Positions 1 to 9,194 are shown, numbered from the stretch's first letter. The stretch: 64,000 nucleotides of DNA from Betaproteobacteria bacterium (GCA_016868355.1 VGHB01000003.1:124001-188000); one strand, 5' to 3'. Numbers and translations: made by a program. Notes: generated by a model not told the origin, from the sequence alone.

Positions 1-336
1 GGAACAGCTCGGACCAATGGCAACGAATGAATCCTGCTGTGCTGCGATGCGTCGCAAGGCGTTGATGCCTTCTTCGGGTGTGCAACGGTCGTCCAGGTAT
101 TCGATCACCAAGCGGGCTTTGCTGCCGTCGCCCAGGGTCACACCGCCGGCGCGGTTGATCATGGCCGCAGCGGCCTGCATCGCCGCCTCACTTTGCTGGC
201 CAAAAATGCCCACGACGCCGCTCTTGGCGCCGAAGCCATGGATCTTGATCGTCTTGTCCTGTGCAGCGGCTGAGCCGGCCAGGGCGAAGGCCGCGGTGGC
301 CAATGCGGTGCTCAGGAATCGTGCGGTGCTTCTCAT
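1..336 (-). CDS. Periplasmic binding protein of a branched-chain amino acid-type ABC transporter (N-terminal part, runs off the window)
   Basis: Only the first 112 codons are present; the gene continues past base 1. The product begins with a cleavable signal peptide (MRSTARFL, a hydrophobic stretch, then AAAQ near residue 26). The mature part starts with a beta strand reading KIHGFGAKSG and goes on to an EAAMQAAAAMINRAGG helix and a strand ending EYLDDRCTPEEG, the usual opening of LivK/type I periplasmic binding proteins. These capture amino acids or related small acids in the periplasm for an ABC importer. An AGGAGA Shine-Dalgarno site lies 6 bases before the ATG at 336. It is divergent from the CoA-transferase at 597. 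The substrate cannot be judged from this fragment. Confidence 0.8.
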   Translation of the reverse strand, partial: MRSTARFLSTALATAAFALAGSAAAQDKTIKIHGFGAKSGVVGIFGQQSEAAMQAAAAMINRAGGVTLGDGSKARLVIEYLDDRCTPEEGINALRRIAAQQDSFVAIGPSCS

Positions 337-596
337 GCTTATCTCCTATGTGAACCAACGGTATGGGTTAACCCGAATGCGCAGCCGGTTCTGTGCCGGT
401 CTGAAGCGCTGATTGTGCAGGGACTAATGTGAACACAAGCACAAGACCCGGCTATTCCAATGGTGGCAATGCTGCGTTAAAACCGCCGCAACAGATGACT
501 TGACTATGAAGCAAGATAGATTTCGCGCAAAAGCAATTCCGTTGCACCGCCGGGCATTCCCACAATCAATTCCATGTTGGAGACAAGGAGCCGGTG

Positions 597-1760
597 ATGG
601 GGCAAGCGCATCCCCGAGGGCCGCTGGAGGGGATCTTGGTGGTGGCCTTGGAGCAGGCCGTGGCAGCGCCCTATTGCAGCAGCCGACTGGCCGATGCCGG
701 CGCGCGGGTGATCAAGGTGGAGCGACCCGAAGGCGACTTTGCGCGCGGCTACGACACCGCGGCCCATGGCGAGTCGTCCTACTTTGTGTGGATCAACAGG
801 GGCAAGGAGTCGATTGCGCTGGACCTCAAGCAGCCGCAGGAATTGGCGATGCTGCACCGAATGCTCGCACAGGCCGATGTCTTCATTCAGAACCTGGCGC
901 CTGGTGCCACCCAGCGCCTCGGTATCGGCTGCGATGAGTTACGCCAGCGCCACCGCCAGCTCATCACCTGCGACATCAGCGGCTATGGGGACCGCGGCAA
1001 GCTCACCAAGATGAAGGCCTACGACCTGTTGGTTCAGGCTGAAAGCGGGCTGGTGTCCGTCAACGGCGCGCCGGGTGACTGGGGCCGCATCGGTGTTTCA
1101 ATTTGCGACATCAATGCGGGCCTTAATGCGCTCATTGGTGTGCAGCAGGCATTGATCATGCGGGGTAAAACCGGCCGGGGCTCAGCGGTGAAGGTCTCGC
1201 TGTTCGACTCGGCCGCCGAGCTGATGAGCGTGCCCTATCTGCAGGCTCGCTACGGCGGCAAGGCTCCCGAGCGCGTGGGCTTGAAGCATCCCACCATCGC
1301 GCCCTACGGGGCCTTTACCTGTGCTGATGGTCGCGACATCCTGATCTCCATTCAAAACGAGCGCGAGTGGGCTGACTTCTGTCGCGAGGTTTTGCAGGAC
1401 GAATCGATGGTGCGCGACCCCCGCAGTTGCCACAACAAGGCCCGCATGAACAACCGGCCCTGGGTCGATGGGCGGGTGGCTGAGGTGTTTGGGGGCTTGC
1501 CCAGCGCGGTGGTGATCGACCGCCTCACCGCTGCGCAGACCGCGTACGGCAATGTCAACAGCGTGCACGACCTCATTGAGCACCCGCAGTTGCGCACCTG
1601 CGGCATGGCCGTGGGCAGCCGCTCGCTGCAAGTGCCGGCCTTGCCCTGGGTAACCGATTGGGACGCGGCGCAGTACCGCTGCGTGCCCAGGCTCGACGAG
1701 CATGGGGCGGCGCTGCGCGAGGAATTTGCTGAGGTGAACGCAGCGGCGGCTGGCCACTGA
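597..1760 (+). CDS. CaiB/BaiF class III CoA-transferase
   Basis: A 387-residue class III CoA-transferase, the normal length for the family. It would move CoA between carboxylic acids in the cytoplasm through an enzyme-bound anhydride and thioester. The N-terminal Rossmann part shows LADAGARVIKVERPEGDFAR (about residues 31-50), the family CoA-binding signature. The expected catalytic aspartate is D171 in SICDINAGL, aligned by eye with the GDSNTG region of formyl-CoA transferase. ATG 597 is preferred over the in-frame GTG at 594 because GGAG ends at 590. A dehydrogenase follows 77 bases downstream on the same strand, so both may serve one organic-acid catabolic route. The acid substrate is not identifiable. 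Confidence 0.88.
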   Translation: MGQAHPRGPLEGILVVALEQAVAAPYCSSRLADAGARVIKVERPEGDFARGYDTAAHGESSYFVWINRGKESIALDLKQPQELAMLHRMLAQADVFIQNLAPGATQRLGIGCDELRQRHRQLITCDISGYGDRGKLTKMKAYDLLVQAESGLVSVNGAPGDWGRIGVSICDINAGLNALIGVQQALIMRGKTGRGSAVKVSLFDSAAELMSVPYLQARYGGKAPERVGLKHPTIAPYGAFTCADGRDILISIQNEREWADFCREVLQDESMVRDPRSCHNKARMNNRPWVDGRVAEVFGGLPSAVVIDRLTAAQTAYGNVNSVHDLIEHPQLRTCGMAVGSRSLQVPALPWVTDWDAAQYRCVPRLDEHGAALREEFAEVNAAAAGH

Positions 1761-1837
1761 GTTCACCCCGCCAAACGGGTGCGGCGGGCGTACCTGAGCT
1801 CGGACCATGGGGGCCATCGGCCCAGGAGACCCTGTTG

Positions 1838-2590
1838 ATGAACCGTCTTGCTGACAAGACCGCATTGATCACCGGAGCGGCCAGTGGCTTTGGAGCCGAG
1901 ATGGCCCGCCTGTTTGCTGCTGAAGGCGCCCGTGTGGTGATTGCCGACATCAATACAGATGGGGCACGCGAGGTGGCCGCCGGGATTGGAGCCAACGCTT
2001 TTGCGGTGGCTTGCGATGTGACCCGGCGCGGCGACGTGGATGCGGCCGTGGCGCATGCGATGAACGCGTTCGGGCGTTTAGACATCGTGGTTAACAACGC
2101 CGGCTGGACCCACCGAAACCAGCCCCTGCTGCAGGTCAGCGAGGCGGAGTTCAACCGCGTCTACGAGATCAATGTAAAGAGCATCTTTCACATGACGCAG
2201 TCGGTGGTGCCGCTGATGCGTGATCAGGGCGGCGGCGTGATTCTGAATATCGGCTCGACTGCGGGCATTCGGCCGCGGCCGGGGTTGACTTGGTACAACG
2301 GGTCCAAGGGCGCGGTCAATCTGCTGAGCAAGTCGATGGCGGTGGAGTTGGCGCCGATGAAGATCCGGGTGAACTGCATTGCGCCGGTCATTGGCAACAC
2401 CGCCTTGCTCGAGTCGTTTATGGGCGTGCCCGACACGCCCGAGAACCGAGCCAAGTTCATCGCCACGATTCCCCTGGGCCGCATGAGCGAGCCCGGCGAT
2501 GTGGCGCGGGCGGCCTTGTTCCTGGCCAGCGACGAAGCGGCCTTCATCACCGGGGTGGAGTTTCCGGTGGACGGGGGGCGAACCGTCTGA
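1838..2590 (+). CDS. Short-chain dehydrogenase/reductase, FabG-like
   Basis: A 250-residue classical SDR that should oxidise or reduce a hydroxyl/keto group using NAD(P). Visible motifs are the TGAASGFG cofactor loop (residues 12-19), NNAG (86-89), the catalytic S140, and Y153 with K157 in YNGSK. The C-terminus ends in the usual FPVDGGRTV. The acidic D37 after the second strand favours NAD over NADP. An AGGAGA site at 1824-1829 supports the ATG at 1838 rather than the TTG at 1835. It probably forms a two-gene unit with the upstream CoA-transferase. Substrate unknown. Confidence 0.88.
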   Translation: MNRLADKTALITGAASGFGAEMARLFAAEGARVVIADINTDGAREVAAGIGANAFAVACDVTRRGDVDAAVAHAMNAFGRLDIVVNNAGWTHRNQPLLQVSEAEFNRVYEINVKSIFHMTQSVVPLMRDQGGGVILNIGSTAGIRPRPGLTWYNGSKGAVNLLSKSMAVELAPMKIRVNCIAPVIGNTALLESFMGVPDTPENRAKFIATIPLGRMSEPGDVARAALFLASDEAAFITGVEFPVDGGRTV

Positions 2591-2613
2591 AGATGGCCCA
2601 AACGGCCTGCGCC

Positions 2614-3624
2614 TCAGGCTGATTCGTTAGCCAGGCTTGGCGCGCGCAGCGTTGTGGCCAGGCGCGGCTCCATCACCCGCCTGAACAGCGGTGGCACCAG
2701 CGACAGCAACACCATGCCGGCATATCCGGTGGGCATTTGCGGTGCCGCTTGGGTGTGGCGAAGATCGTCGGCACCGTGCCAGGGTTCGGTGTGGTGGTGC
2801 GCGTGGCGCGGCAGGTTGAACAGCATCAGGTCTGACACCGCGTTGCTGCAATCCCAGACGTGTTGGGCTGTCAGGCGTTCGGGCCGGCCATCGCTGCCCA
2901 CGCGGCGCTGCAGCCCCCAGTGCTCCACGTAGTCTACGCTGGCCACCAGCAGCTGTGCCACGGCCGCTTGTGCCAAACAAAACACCAGCCCGGCGGTGCC
3001 AGCCAGGGCCCAGGCAGCGCCCCACAGCGCGGCGGTCAGCGCCGCCAAGGCCCAGGCCTCGTTCAGCCGTCCCCGTTGCTCACGGCCCAAGGCCACCGCA
3101 GCACGCCAAACGCCCACCCAATAGCGGGGCAGGAAGCTCCACAAAGATTCTTCACGCCGCGCCGTGGCCGGGTCGTGCCAAAGCGCCGCGTGGCGATGGT
3201 GCCCCCGGTTGTGCTCGATCAGGTAGTGGCCCCAGCCCACCAGGCACAGCAGAAGGCGCGCCAAGCCGCGGTCCAGCGGCGATCGGCGATGCCCCAGTTC
3301 ATGCGCCAACACAATGCCCACTGCGCCGCCCACGCTGCCGCAAGCCAGCCCTAGGATGGCGACATGCCAAAGGGGCATGCCAGGGCTGGCGCTGCTGACC
3401 CAGGCCAGCAGAAGCACTGGCTGCAGCAGCACCAGGGTCATGATCGCGCGGGGTGCCTGCAGGCCCCACTGCGGCTGCACGGTGGCGCGCCGGCCCCAGA
3501 CCCACTCCAGCAGGGGCAGCACCAAAAAGCCCAACAGGCCGGTGAGCCCGGGCTGGCCCCACAACAGGCCCAGGCTCGGTGTGATGGTGAACAAGACGGG
3601 CAACAGGGCGTACAGCCAAAACAT
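2614..3624 (-). CDS. AlkB-type membrane alkane/fatty-acid hydroxylase
   Basis: A 336-residue integral membrane non-haem di-iron enzyme of the fatty acid desaturase/AlkB superfamily. Histidine clusters are in the AlkB order: HELGH (108-112), EHNRGHHRH (137-145) and RHAHHH (283-288), with DYVEHWGLQR at 241-250 matching the AlkB NYxEHYGL signature. Several hydrophobic segments surround them. AlkB enzymes hydroxylate terminal methyl groups of medium-chain alkanes with rubredoxin as electron donor; no rubredoxin gene is visible here. ATG 3624, preceded by AAGGAT, is chosen over the TTG at 3654. The start codon lies only 22 bases from that of the divergent TonB receptor. A related xenobiotic hydroxylase is possible. 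Confidence 0.82.
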   Translation of the reverse strand: MFWLYALLPVLFTITPSLGLLWGQPGLTGLLGFLVLPLLEWVWGRRATVQPQWGLQAPRAIMTLVLLQPVLLLAWVSSASPGMPLWHVAILGLACGSVGGAVGIVLAHELGHRRSPLDRGLARLLLCLVGWGHYLIEHNRGHHRHAALWHDPATARREESLWSFLPRYWVGVWRAAVALGREQRGRLNEAWALAALTAALWGAAWALAGTAGLVFCLAQAAVAQLLVASVDYVEHWGLQRRVGSDGRPERLTAQHVWDCSNAVSDLMLFNLPRHAHHHTEPWHGADDLRHTQAAPQMPTGYAGMVLLSLVPPLFRRVMEPRLATTLRAPSLANESA

Positions 3625-3646
3625 CAGGCGTATCCTTCGAATCCAG

Positions 3647-6115
3647 ATGAGCAAGCGTTCCAGTCTGAGGCCTTTGTCCGCCGAGCGTCAAGCCCCTCCA
3701 GCGCCCATCAGCGCTTTTAAGAAGCCAGACCTTGGGGGCTTGAGCACCCGCGGTGCCCGCAGCGCCGCCGCCGCGGCCCTGCTCGGTGCGGCTGGGGCGG
3801 CCCTGGCCCAGGCTGCGACCCCCAACGAACCGCCGCCGAGCGAACCCAGCAGGGTGCCTGGGAAGCAGCTGGCCCCGACAGGCCCCGCCGCCAGCCCCTC
3901 GGTAGCTCCCACAGCACCGCCCACAACACCGCCCACAACACCGCCCACAACACTGCCCACAACACCGCCTGCAGCACCCCCCGCCAATGCACCGGCCGCG
4001 GTGCAGCGCGTACAGGTCGAGGGCAGCCAAGACCCCAATGAGGCGCGGCGCCGCTCCACGGCTTCGCGCATCATCTACGGCCGCGAGGAAATTGAACGCA
4101 TGGGCGACGCGACGGTGGGCGAGATCCTCAAGCGTTTGCCTGGCGTGACCCTGGGGGGGCGGCCGGGGCGTGGGGGAGACCCCCGCATGCGCGGCTTGGG
4201 TGGCGGCTACACCCAGATCTTGGTGGATGGCGAGCGTATGCCCCCGGGTTTTTCGCTGGATGCCATCGAGCCGGACCAAATTGAGCGCATTGAAATCTTG
4301 CGTGCTCCGGTGGCGGAGTTCAGTGCACGTGCCATTGCCGGCACCATCAACATCGTGCTGCGCGAAGAGTTCAAGCCACGCCAAAACGCCCTGCGGGCCT
4401 TCTTCGCGATGGAAGAGGACCGGCCCCAAGGCAACCTTACCTGGACGCGCGGCGACCGGCAGGGGCCGATGGATTACACGCTCACCGGCACCGTTTCGGG
4501 GCGCCGCCAGCAAGATGAGAACACCAACACCATTACCGGCTTCAAGGCTAACGGGGCGCCGGTCTTGGCGCAACAAATACACAACCGATCCCAATCAGAC
4601 AACGCAGCGGCCTTGCTCAGTGGACGTTGGCGATGGCAGCTCGGGCGGGACCGGTGGGAGATTCAGCCCTTCGTGAACCTCAGCCGCGCGCAGGGCCGTG
4701 GGCTTTCCGATCTGGAGCAAACCCTGGGCCTGATACCCCCGCCTTACGCACAGGCCGACTCGCACTCCAGCAGCCATGCCGAGCAAGGCCGACTGGCCGG
4801 CAGTTGGATGCGGGTGTTGAACAGCGGTGCGCGTCTGCTGTGGCGCGGCGGCGTGTCGGTAAACCTGAGCGCCCGCGAGTCGGAGTCGATGCAGCGTGGT
4901 GCCGATGGCGGTCTGCTGCGCTTGCGCCAAGACCGGTCGCGCATCGAGGACCAATCGCTCAACCTGGGCGGCCGCTATTCGCAGTTGATCGCGCGCCAGG
5001 GCAACCAGGACCATTCCGTGGTGGCCGGTTGGGAGGTTCAGCTCAACCGACGCCTGGACGAGCGCACCCTCTTGGACAATGGTGTGTCGCGTTTGGCCGA
5101 TTTCGGCGACGATGTGCAGGCCGCCACCCGGCGCGTGGCCCTGTACGCGCAAAACGAGTGGGAGATCGGCAAGGTCTGGGGCATCAACCTGGGCTTGCGC
5201 TGGGAAGGCATCAACACGGTGAGCGACTCGGCCCTGCTCAAGGTAGACAACACCAGCAGCGTGGCCACCCCCCTGGCGCACTTTGTCTGGCGCCTGGCGC
5301 CGGGTTCGCGCGACCAGGTGCGCTTGTCCTTGACCCGCAGCTACCGCACCCCGTCCACCGCGCAGCTGATTGGGCGGCCGGTGTTGTCAGGCCTGTATCC
5401 GGTGGACGGCCCGAACCAGCCCACCAGCCCCGACCGCTCGGGCAACCCGCTGCTCAAACCCGAGATTGCGCGTGGCGTAGACCTGGCTTTCGAGCGCTTT
5501 CTGCCCGGCGGCGGCGTGGTCAGTGCGAATGTATTCGCTCGTCACATAGACGAGCTCATCCGCAATGTGCGTACTCTGCAGCCCGTGGTGTGGAGCCCGG
5601 TGCCGCGTTGGGTCAGCAGCCCGCGCAACATCGGCGCGGCACAGACGGCGGGCATAGAGTTGGAGGCGCGTTTTCGGGCGCCCGATGTGGGCCTGCCCAA
5701 CTGGCCCTTGACCGTGCGCAGCAACGCCAGCCGCTTTTGGTCGCGCGTGGACCAGGTGCCAGGCCCCAACAACCGCTTAGACCAACAACCGAACTGGACC
5801 GCCAACCTGGGCTTGGACTGGGCTGCGCGTGGCGTGCCCTGGACCTGGGGCGGCAACCTGAACCTGACGCCGGCCTACACGGTTCGTCAGATCGACGGCC
5901 AGTTCTCTGAATTTGGACGCAAGCGTGTGGTGGACGCCTACGCCTTGTGGCGCCTCTCACCCTTGACGGGCCTGCGATTTTCGGTGTCCAACGCGCAGCC
6001 GGTCGACTTTCTCACCCGCAACACCTCGGAGCTTGAAGACGGCAGTGTGCAGCGTCAGGAAGTCTTGGCGCGCACCTATGCGGTCTGGGGGGCGCGCTTG
6101 GAGTGGAAGTTTTGA
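3647..6115 (+). CDS. TonB-dependent outer-membrane receptor
   Basis: About 822 residues from the ATG at 3647. The long basic N-region and hydrophobic segment (AAAALLGAAGAALAQAA) form an unusual late signal peptide. It is followed by a Pro/Thr-rich linker made by a 12-bp tandem repeat, a plug domain (IIYGREEIERMGDATVGEIL, then RGLGGGYTQILVDGERMPPG, then IERIEILRAP) and a long beta-barrel ending in an aromatic residue (EWKF). Such receptors import scarce ligands across the outer membrane with energy from TonB-ExbBD. The ligand is not evident; the short surface loops do not resemble any receptor I can name. No strong Shine-Dalgarno precedes 3647. Kynureninase starts 19 bases after the stop, so the two are probably co-transcribed. 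Confidence 0.88.
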   Translation: MSKRSSLRPLSAERQAPPAPISAFKKPDLGGLSTRGARSAAAAALLGAAGAALAQAATPNEPPPSEPSRVPGKQLAPTGPAASPSVAPTAPPTTPPTTPPTTLPTTPPAAPPANAPAAVQRVQVEGSQDPNEARRRSTASRIIYGREEIERMGDATVGEILKRLPGVTLGGRPGRGGDPRMRGLGGGYTQILVDGERMPPGFSLDAIEPDQIERIEILRAPVAEFSARAIAGTINIVLREEFKPRQNALRAFFAMEEDRPQGNLTWTRGDRQGPMDYTLTGTVSGRRQQDENTNTITGFKANGAPVLAQQIHNRSQSDNAAALLSGRWRWQLGRDRWEIQPFVNLSRAQGRGLSDLEQTLGLIPPPYAQADSHSSSHAEQGRLAGSWMRVLNSGARLLWRGGVSVNLSARESESMQRGADGGLLRLRQDRSRIEDQSLNLGGRYSQLIARQGNQDHSVVAGWEVQLNRRLDERTLLDNGVSRLADFGDDVQAATRRVALYAQNEWEIGKVWGINLGLRWEGINTVSDSALLKVDNTSSVATPLAHFVWRLAPGSRDQVRLSLTRSYRTPSTAQLIGRPVLSGLYPVDGPNQPTSPDRSGNPLLKPEIARGVDLAFERFLPGGGVVSANVFARHIDELIRNVRTLQPVVWSPVPRWVSSPRNIGAAQTAGIELEARFRAPDVGLPNWPLTVRSNASRFWSRVDQVPGPNNRLDQQPNWTANLGLDWAARGVPWTWGGNLNLTPAYTVRQIDGQFSEFGRKRVVDAYALWRLSPLTGLRFSVSNAQPVDFLTRNTSELEDGSVQRQEVLARTYAVWGARLEWKF
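3908..3967 (+). repeat. 12-bp tandem repeat encoding a Pro/Thr linker
   Basis: Five head-to-tail copies of a 12-bp unit (consensus CCCACAACACCG), with one or two substitutions in the first and fourth copies. The repeat lies inside the TonB receptor gene between signal peptide and plug and encodes PTTP-type linker repeats. The unit is a multiple of three, so copy-number change would lengthen or shorten the linker without a frameshift. Confidence 0.9.
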
Positions 6116-6134
6116 ACGGCCCGCCGTCTGCCTC

Positions 6135-7499
6135 ATGAGCGCGCCCCCCATGGATGAAGCCTTGTCCTTGTCTGGGTGTCGGGCGCTGGATGCGGCCGAC
6201 CGATTGAAGCCACTGCGGGCGCAGTTTGAATTGCCGCCGGGTTTGATTTACCTGGATGGCAATTCGCTCGGGGCCTTGCCGCATTCGGCCGCGGATGCGG
6301 TGCAGCACGCCCTGCAGCAGGAATGGGGCCACGGGCTGATCCGCAGTTGGAACGACGCGGGGTGGATTCACCGCGCGCAGGCCGTGGGGGATGCGATCGC
6401 CCCCCTGGTGGGTGCGGGTGCGGGTGAACTGGTGGTGGCCGACAGCACCTCGGTCAACCTGCACAAGGTGCTGTGGGCGGCGATCGGGCTGGTGCAACAA
6501 CGCGGTCTGCAGCGCCATGTGCTGGTGACCGATCGCGACAATTTTCCCACCGATCGCTACATCGCCCAGGGCGTCTGTGATGCCTGGAAATGGACGGTGC
6601 GTGAGGCGGGCCTGGCCCCGGACACCCCGGTGCAGGCAGCCCCCGGCGGAAACCCGCGCTCGGCGGCGATCTTGGCCGCCCTGTCCGACCCGCAGGTTGG
6701 TGTGGTGATGCTTACCCATGTGGACTACCGCAGCGGAGCCCTTCACGACCTGGCCGCCATCAACCGTGCGGCGCGCGCGGCGGGGGTGCTCACCGTGTGG
6801 GATTTGGCGCACAGTGCAGGGGCGGTGCCGGTGGACCTCAAGGCGACGGCAGCTCAAGCCGACTTTGCGGTGGGCTGTGGCTACAAGTACCTCAATGGCG
6901 GCCCCGGCGCGCCGGCCTTTGTGTGGGTGCACCCGTCGCATGTGAATGCGGTGGAGCAGCCTTTGCGCGGGTGGCTGGGCCACGCGGCGCCCTTCGATTT
7001 CGAGGCGGGCTATCGGCCGGCCCAGGGCATAGCCCGCTATGTTTGCGGCACGCCGCCTATTCTGAGCCTGACCGCTTTGCAGGCGGGTGTCAGCACGCTG
7101 CGTGCAGCCGACCCTTTGGGCGGAATGGCTGCGCTGCGGGCCAAGTCGCTGTCGCTTACCCGAACGTTCATGCGGGCCAGCCGCGCGGCCGCGCAGGCCC
7201 ACGGGCTGGAGTTGGCCACACCGACCCGGGACGAACACCGCGGGTCGCAGGTCAGCTGGGCCTGCGGCCCACGGGCACCCGACGGCTACGCGGTGATGCG
7301 CGCCTTGATAGCGCGCGGCGTGATTGGGGACTTTCGCGCCAGCCCCCGGCCCGGCCTGCCCGACATTCTGCGCTTTGGCTTCGCGCCGGCCTACAACACC
7401 CATGAGGAAGCCTGGCTCGCTGCCCAGGCCCTGGGGGGCGCCTTGGGCCAGGTGGCTCAACAGGGGCCGGGCACCAGCGCCCGCCCCAGGGTCACCTGA
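6135..7499 (+). CDS. kynU: Kynureninase
   Basis: Kynureninase cleaves L-kynurenine or 3-hydroxykynurenine to (3-hydroxy)anthranilate and alanine using PLP. The 454-residue product shows IYLDGNSLGALP near the start (39-49), WDLAHSAGAVPVDL with the PLP-contacting aspartate (D223), and GCGYKYLNGGPGAP with the Schiff-base lysine K251; this last stretch is highly typical of the family. ATG 6135 gives MSAPPMDEAL; the ATG at 6150 is an alternative. It lies 19 bases after the TonB receptor. Tryptophan dioxygenase and kynurenine formamidase are not in the window, so either they lie elsewhere or kynurenine comes from outside. Confidence 0.9.
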   Translation: MSAPPMDEALSLSGCRALDAADRLKPLRAQFELPPGLIYLDGNSLGALPHSAADAVQHALQQEWGHGLIRSWNDAGWIHRAQAVGDAIAPLVGAGAGELVVADSTSVNLHKVLWAAIGLVQQRGLQRHVLVTDRDNFPTDRYIAQGVCDAWKWTVREAGLAPDTPVQAAPGGNPRSAAILAALSDPQVGVVMLTHVDYRSGALHDLAAINRAARAAGVLTVWDLAHSAGAVPVDLKATAAQADFAVGCGYKYLNGGPGAPAFVWVHPSHVNAVEQPLRGWLGHAAPFDFEAGYRPAQGIARYVCGTPPILSLTALQAGVSTLRAADPLGGMAALRAKSLSLTRTFMRASRAAAQAHGLELATPTRDEHRGSQVSWACGPRAPDGYAVMRALIARGVIGDFRASPRPGLPDILRFGFAPAYNTHEEAWLAAQALGGALGQVAQQGPGTSARPRVT

Positions 7500-7607
7500 G
7501 GGGGCTGCCTGGCCGCCTTGACATTGCCGCGGAGTCGCCTGACACTCGAAGTTTGTCTTGGACGAAGTTGGTCCAAATCGGATTTCCCGCTTGATTTGAG
7601 GCCGGCC

Positions 7608-9152
7608 ATGACCGCTGCCCCCCACCCGTTTCAAGACCTGCTGCAAGCTGGGCCCGACACCGCAGCGGCCATTTCCGCGCCGGGGCGGCGCATGCTCAGC
7701 CATGCTGGTTTGCGGGCTTTGGTGCAAGCCACCATTGCCCGGCTAAATGAACTGGGCGCCGGCCGCAACGACCGCGTGGCCATCGTGTTGCCCAATGGCC
7801 CCGAAATGGCGACCTGCTATCTGGCTTGTGCTGCGGGCACGACGAGCGCCCCACTGAACCCCGCCTATCGCGCCGATGAGTTTGAGTTCTACCTCAGCGA
7901 CCTGAACGCCAAGCTGTTGATCGTAGAGAAAGGCAGCACAAGCCCAGCCGTTGAAGTGGCCGCTCGCTTGGGGGTGAAGGTTATCGAGCTTCATGTGGCC
8001 CAGGGCGCCCCTGCCGGTGAATTCAGCCTGCAGGCGGCTAGCGCCGGGTCGGGGACCGCGGCAACGCCCGCGCCGGCCGAACAAGGCGGGTGGAGCTTGG
8101 CTTCGGACGTGGGCATGGTGCTGCACACCTCGGGCACCACCTCGAGACCCAAGATCGTGCCGTTGAGCGTGGGCAATTTGGCGGCTTCAGCGCGCAACAT
8201 CCGCAGCACCTTGCAGCTCACGCCGGCCGACCGCGGCCTTAACATCATGCCTTTGTTCCACATCCATGGCCTGATTGCCGGGGTGTTGGCACCCATCTCG
8301 GCGGGCTCCGAAGTATTCTGCACCCCCGGCTTCAATGCCTTGAAGTTCTTCGCGTGGATGGACGAGGCATGCCCCACCTGGTACACCGCTGTGCCGACCA
8401 TGCACCAGGCTGTCCTGCAGCGGGCCAAGGGCAATACTGAAGTGATCGCTCGCCATCCGCTAAGGTTCCTTCGTTCCTCATCGTCTTCCATTGCGCCGCA
8501 GGTCATTCGCGAGCTTGAGGAGGCCTTTGGCGCGCCTTTGATCGAGAGCTATGGAATGACCGAAGCCTGCCACCAGATGGCCAGCAACCCCTTGCCGCCG
8601 GCCTTGCGCAAGCCCGGCACGGTGGGGGTGGCCGCCGGGCCCGAGGTGGCCATCATGTTGGACGGCGTGGTGTTGCCCCGGGGGCAGACCGGCGAAATCG
8701 TGATCCGGGGCGACAACGTCACCGCTGGCTATGAGAACAACGAAAAGGCCAATGCCGAGGGCTTCAGCAGTGGTTGGTTCCGCACGGGGGACCAGGGTGT
8801 GATGGACGATGAGGGCTACATCAGCATCACTGGCCGGCTAAAGGAGATCATCAACCGGGGCGGTGAAAAGATCAGTCCCCGGGAGGTTGATGAGATCTTG
8901 ATGGACCACGCCGCTGTGGCCCAGGTGGTGTGCTTTGGCATGCCCCATCCCAAACTGGGCGAAGAAGTGGCTGCCGTGGTGGTGCTTCGAGAGGGCCGCG
9001 CGGCTACCGAGAAGGACCTTCAGGCCTTCGTGGCGGGCCGGGCGGCGGACTTCAAGGTGCCCAAGAAGATCTTGTTCATGGACGAGATACCCAAGGGCGC
9101 TACCGGCAAGTTGCAGCGCATTGGCTTGGCAGCCAAGTTGGGCCTGGGCTGA
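7608..9152 (+). CDS. AMP-forming acyl-CoA synthetase (oxalate-CoA ligase-like)
   Basis: A 514-residue ANL-superfamily enzyme activating a carboxylic acid to its CoA thioester via an acyl-adenylate. Motifs: P-loop TSGTTSRPK (174-182), IESYGMTEACHQMASNP (A5 region), WFRTGDQGVMDDEGYISITGRLKEIINRGGEKISP (A7-A8 hinge) and a C-terminal PKGATGKLQR with the catalytic lysine. The HQMASNPLPP stretch and overall order resemble the oxalate-CoA ligase/Pcs60 group. ATG 7608 follows a TTGAGG element. It directly precedes a Bug/TctBA transport set, so it may activate the organic acid imported by that system. The substrate assignment is inference. Confidence 0.85.
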   Translation: MTAAPHPFQDLLQAGPDTAAAISAPGRRMLSHAGLRALVQATIARLNELGAGRNDRVAIVLPNGPEMATCYLACAAGTTSAPLNPAYRADEFEFYLSDLNAKLLIVEKGSTSPAVEVAARLGVKVIELHVAQGAPAGEFSLQAASAGSGTAATPAPAEQGGWSLASDVGMVLHTSGTTSRPKIVPLSVGNLAASARNIRSTLQLTPADRGLNIMPLFHIHGLIAGVLAPISAGSEVFCTPGFNALKFFAWMDEACPTWYTAVPTMHQAVLQRAKGNTEVIARHPLRFLRSSSSSIAPQVIRELEEAFGAPLIESYGMTEACHQMASNPLPPALRKPGTVGVAAGPEVAIMLDGVVLPRGQTGEIVIRGDNVTAGYENNEKANAEGFSSGWFRTGDQGVMDDEGYISITGRLKEIINRGGEKISPREVDEILMDHAAVAQVVCFGMPHPKLGEEVAAVVVLREGRAATEKDLQAFVAGRAADFKVPKKILFMDEIPKGATGKLQRIGLAAKLGLG

Positions 9153-9194
9153 GCAGGTGCAGCGCCGGCGAGGCCCCATGGCCTGCCGGCCTAC

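Noticed and set aside
337-596. TTGACT near 501 as a promoter for the CoA-transferase
   Set aside because: No acceptable -10 hexamer at 16-18 bases could be placed with confidence, so no promoter was annotated.
3299-4594. A 431-codon open frame on the minus strand antisense to the TonB receptor
   Set aside because: High GC keeps antisense frames open. The product is rich in Cys/Gly/Arg repeats with no family motif, while the plus-strand frame has clear receptor domains.
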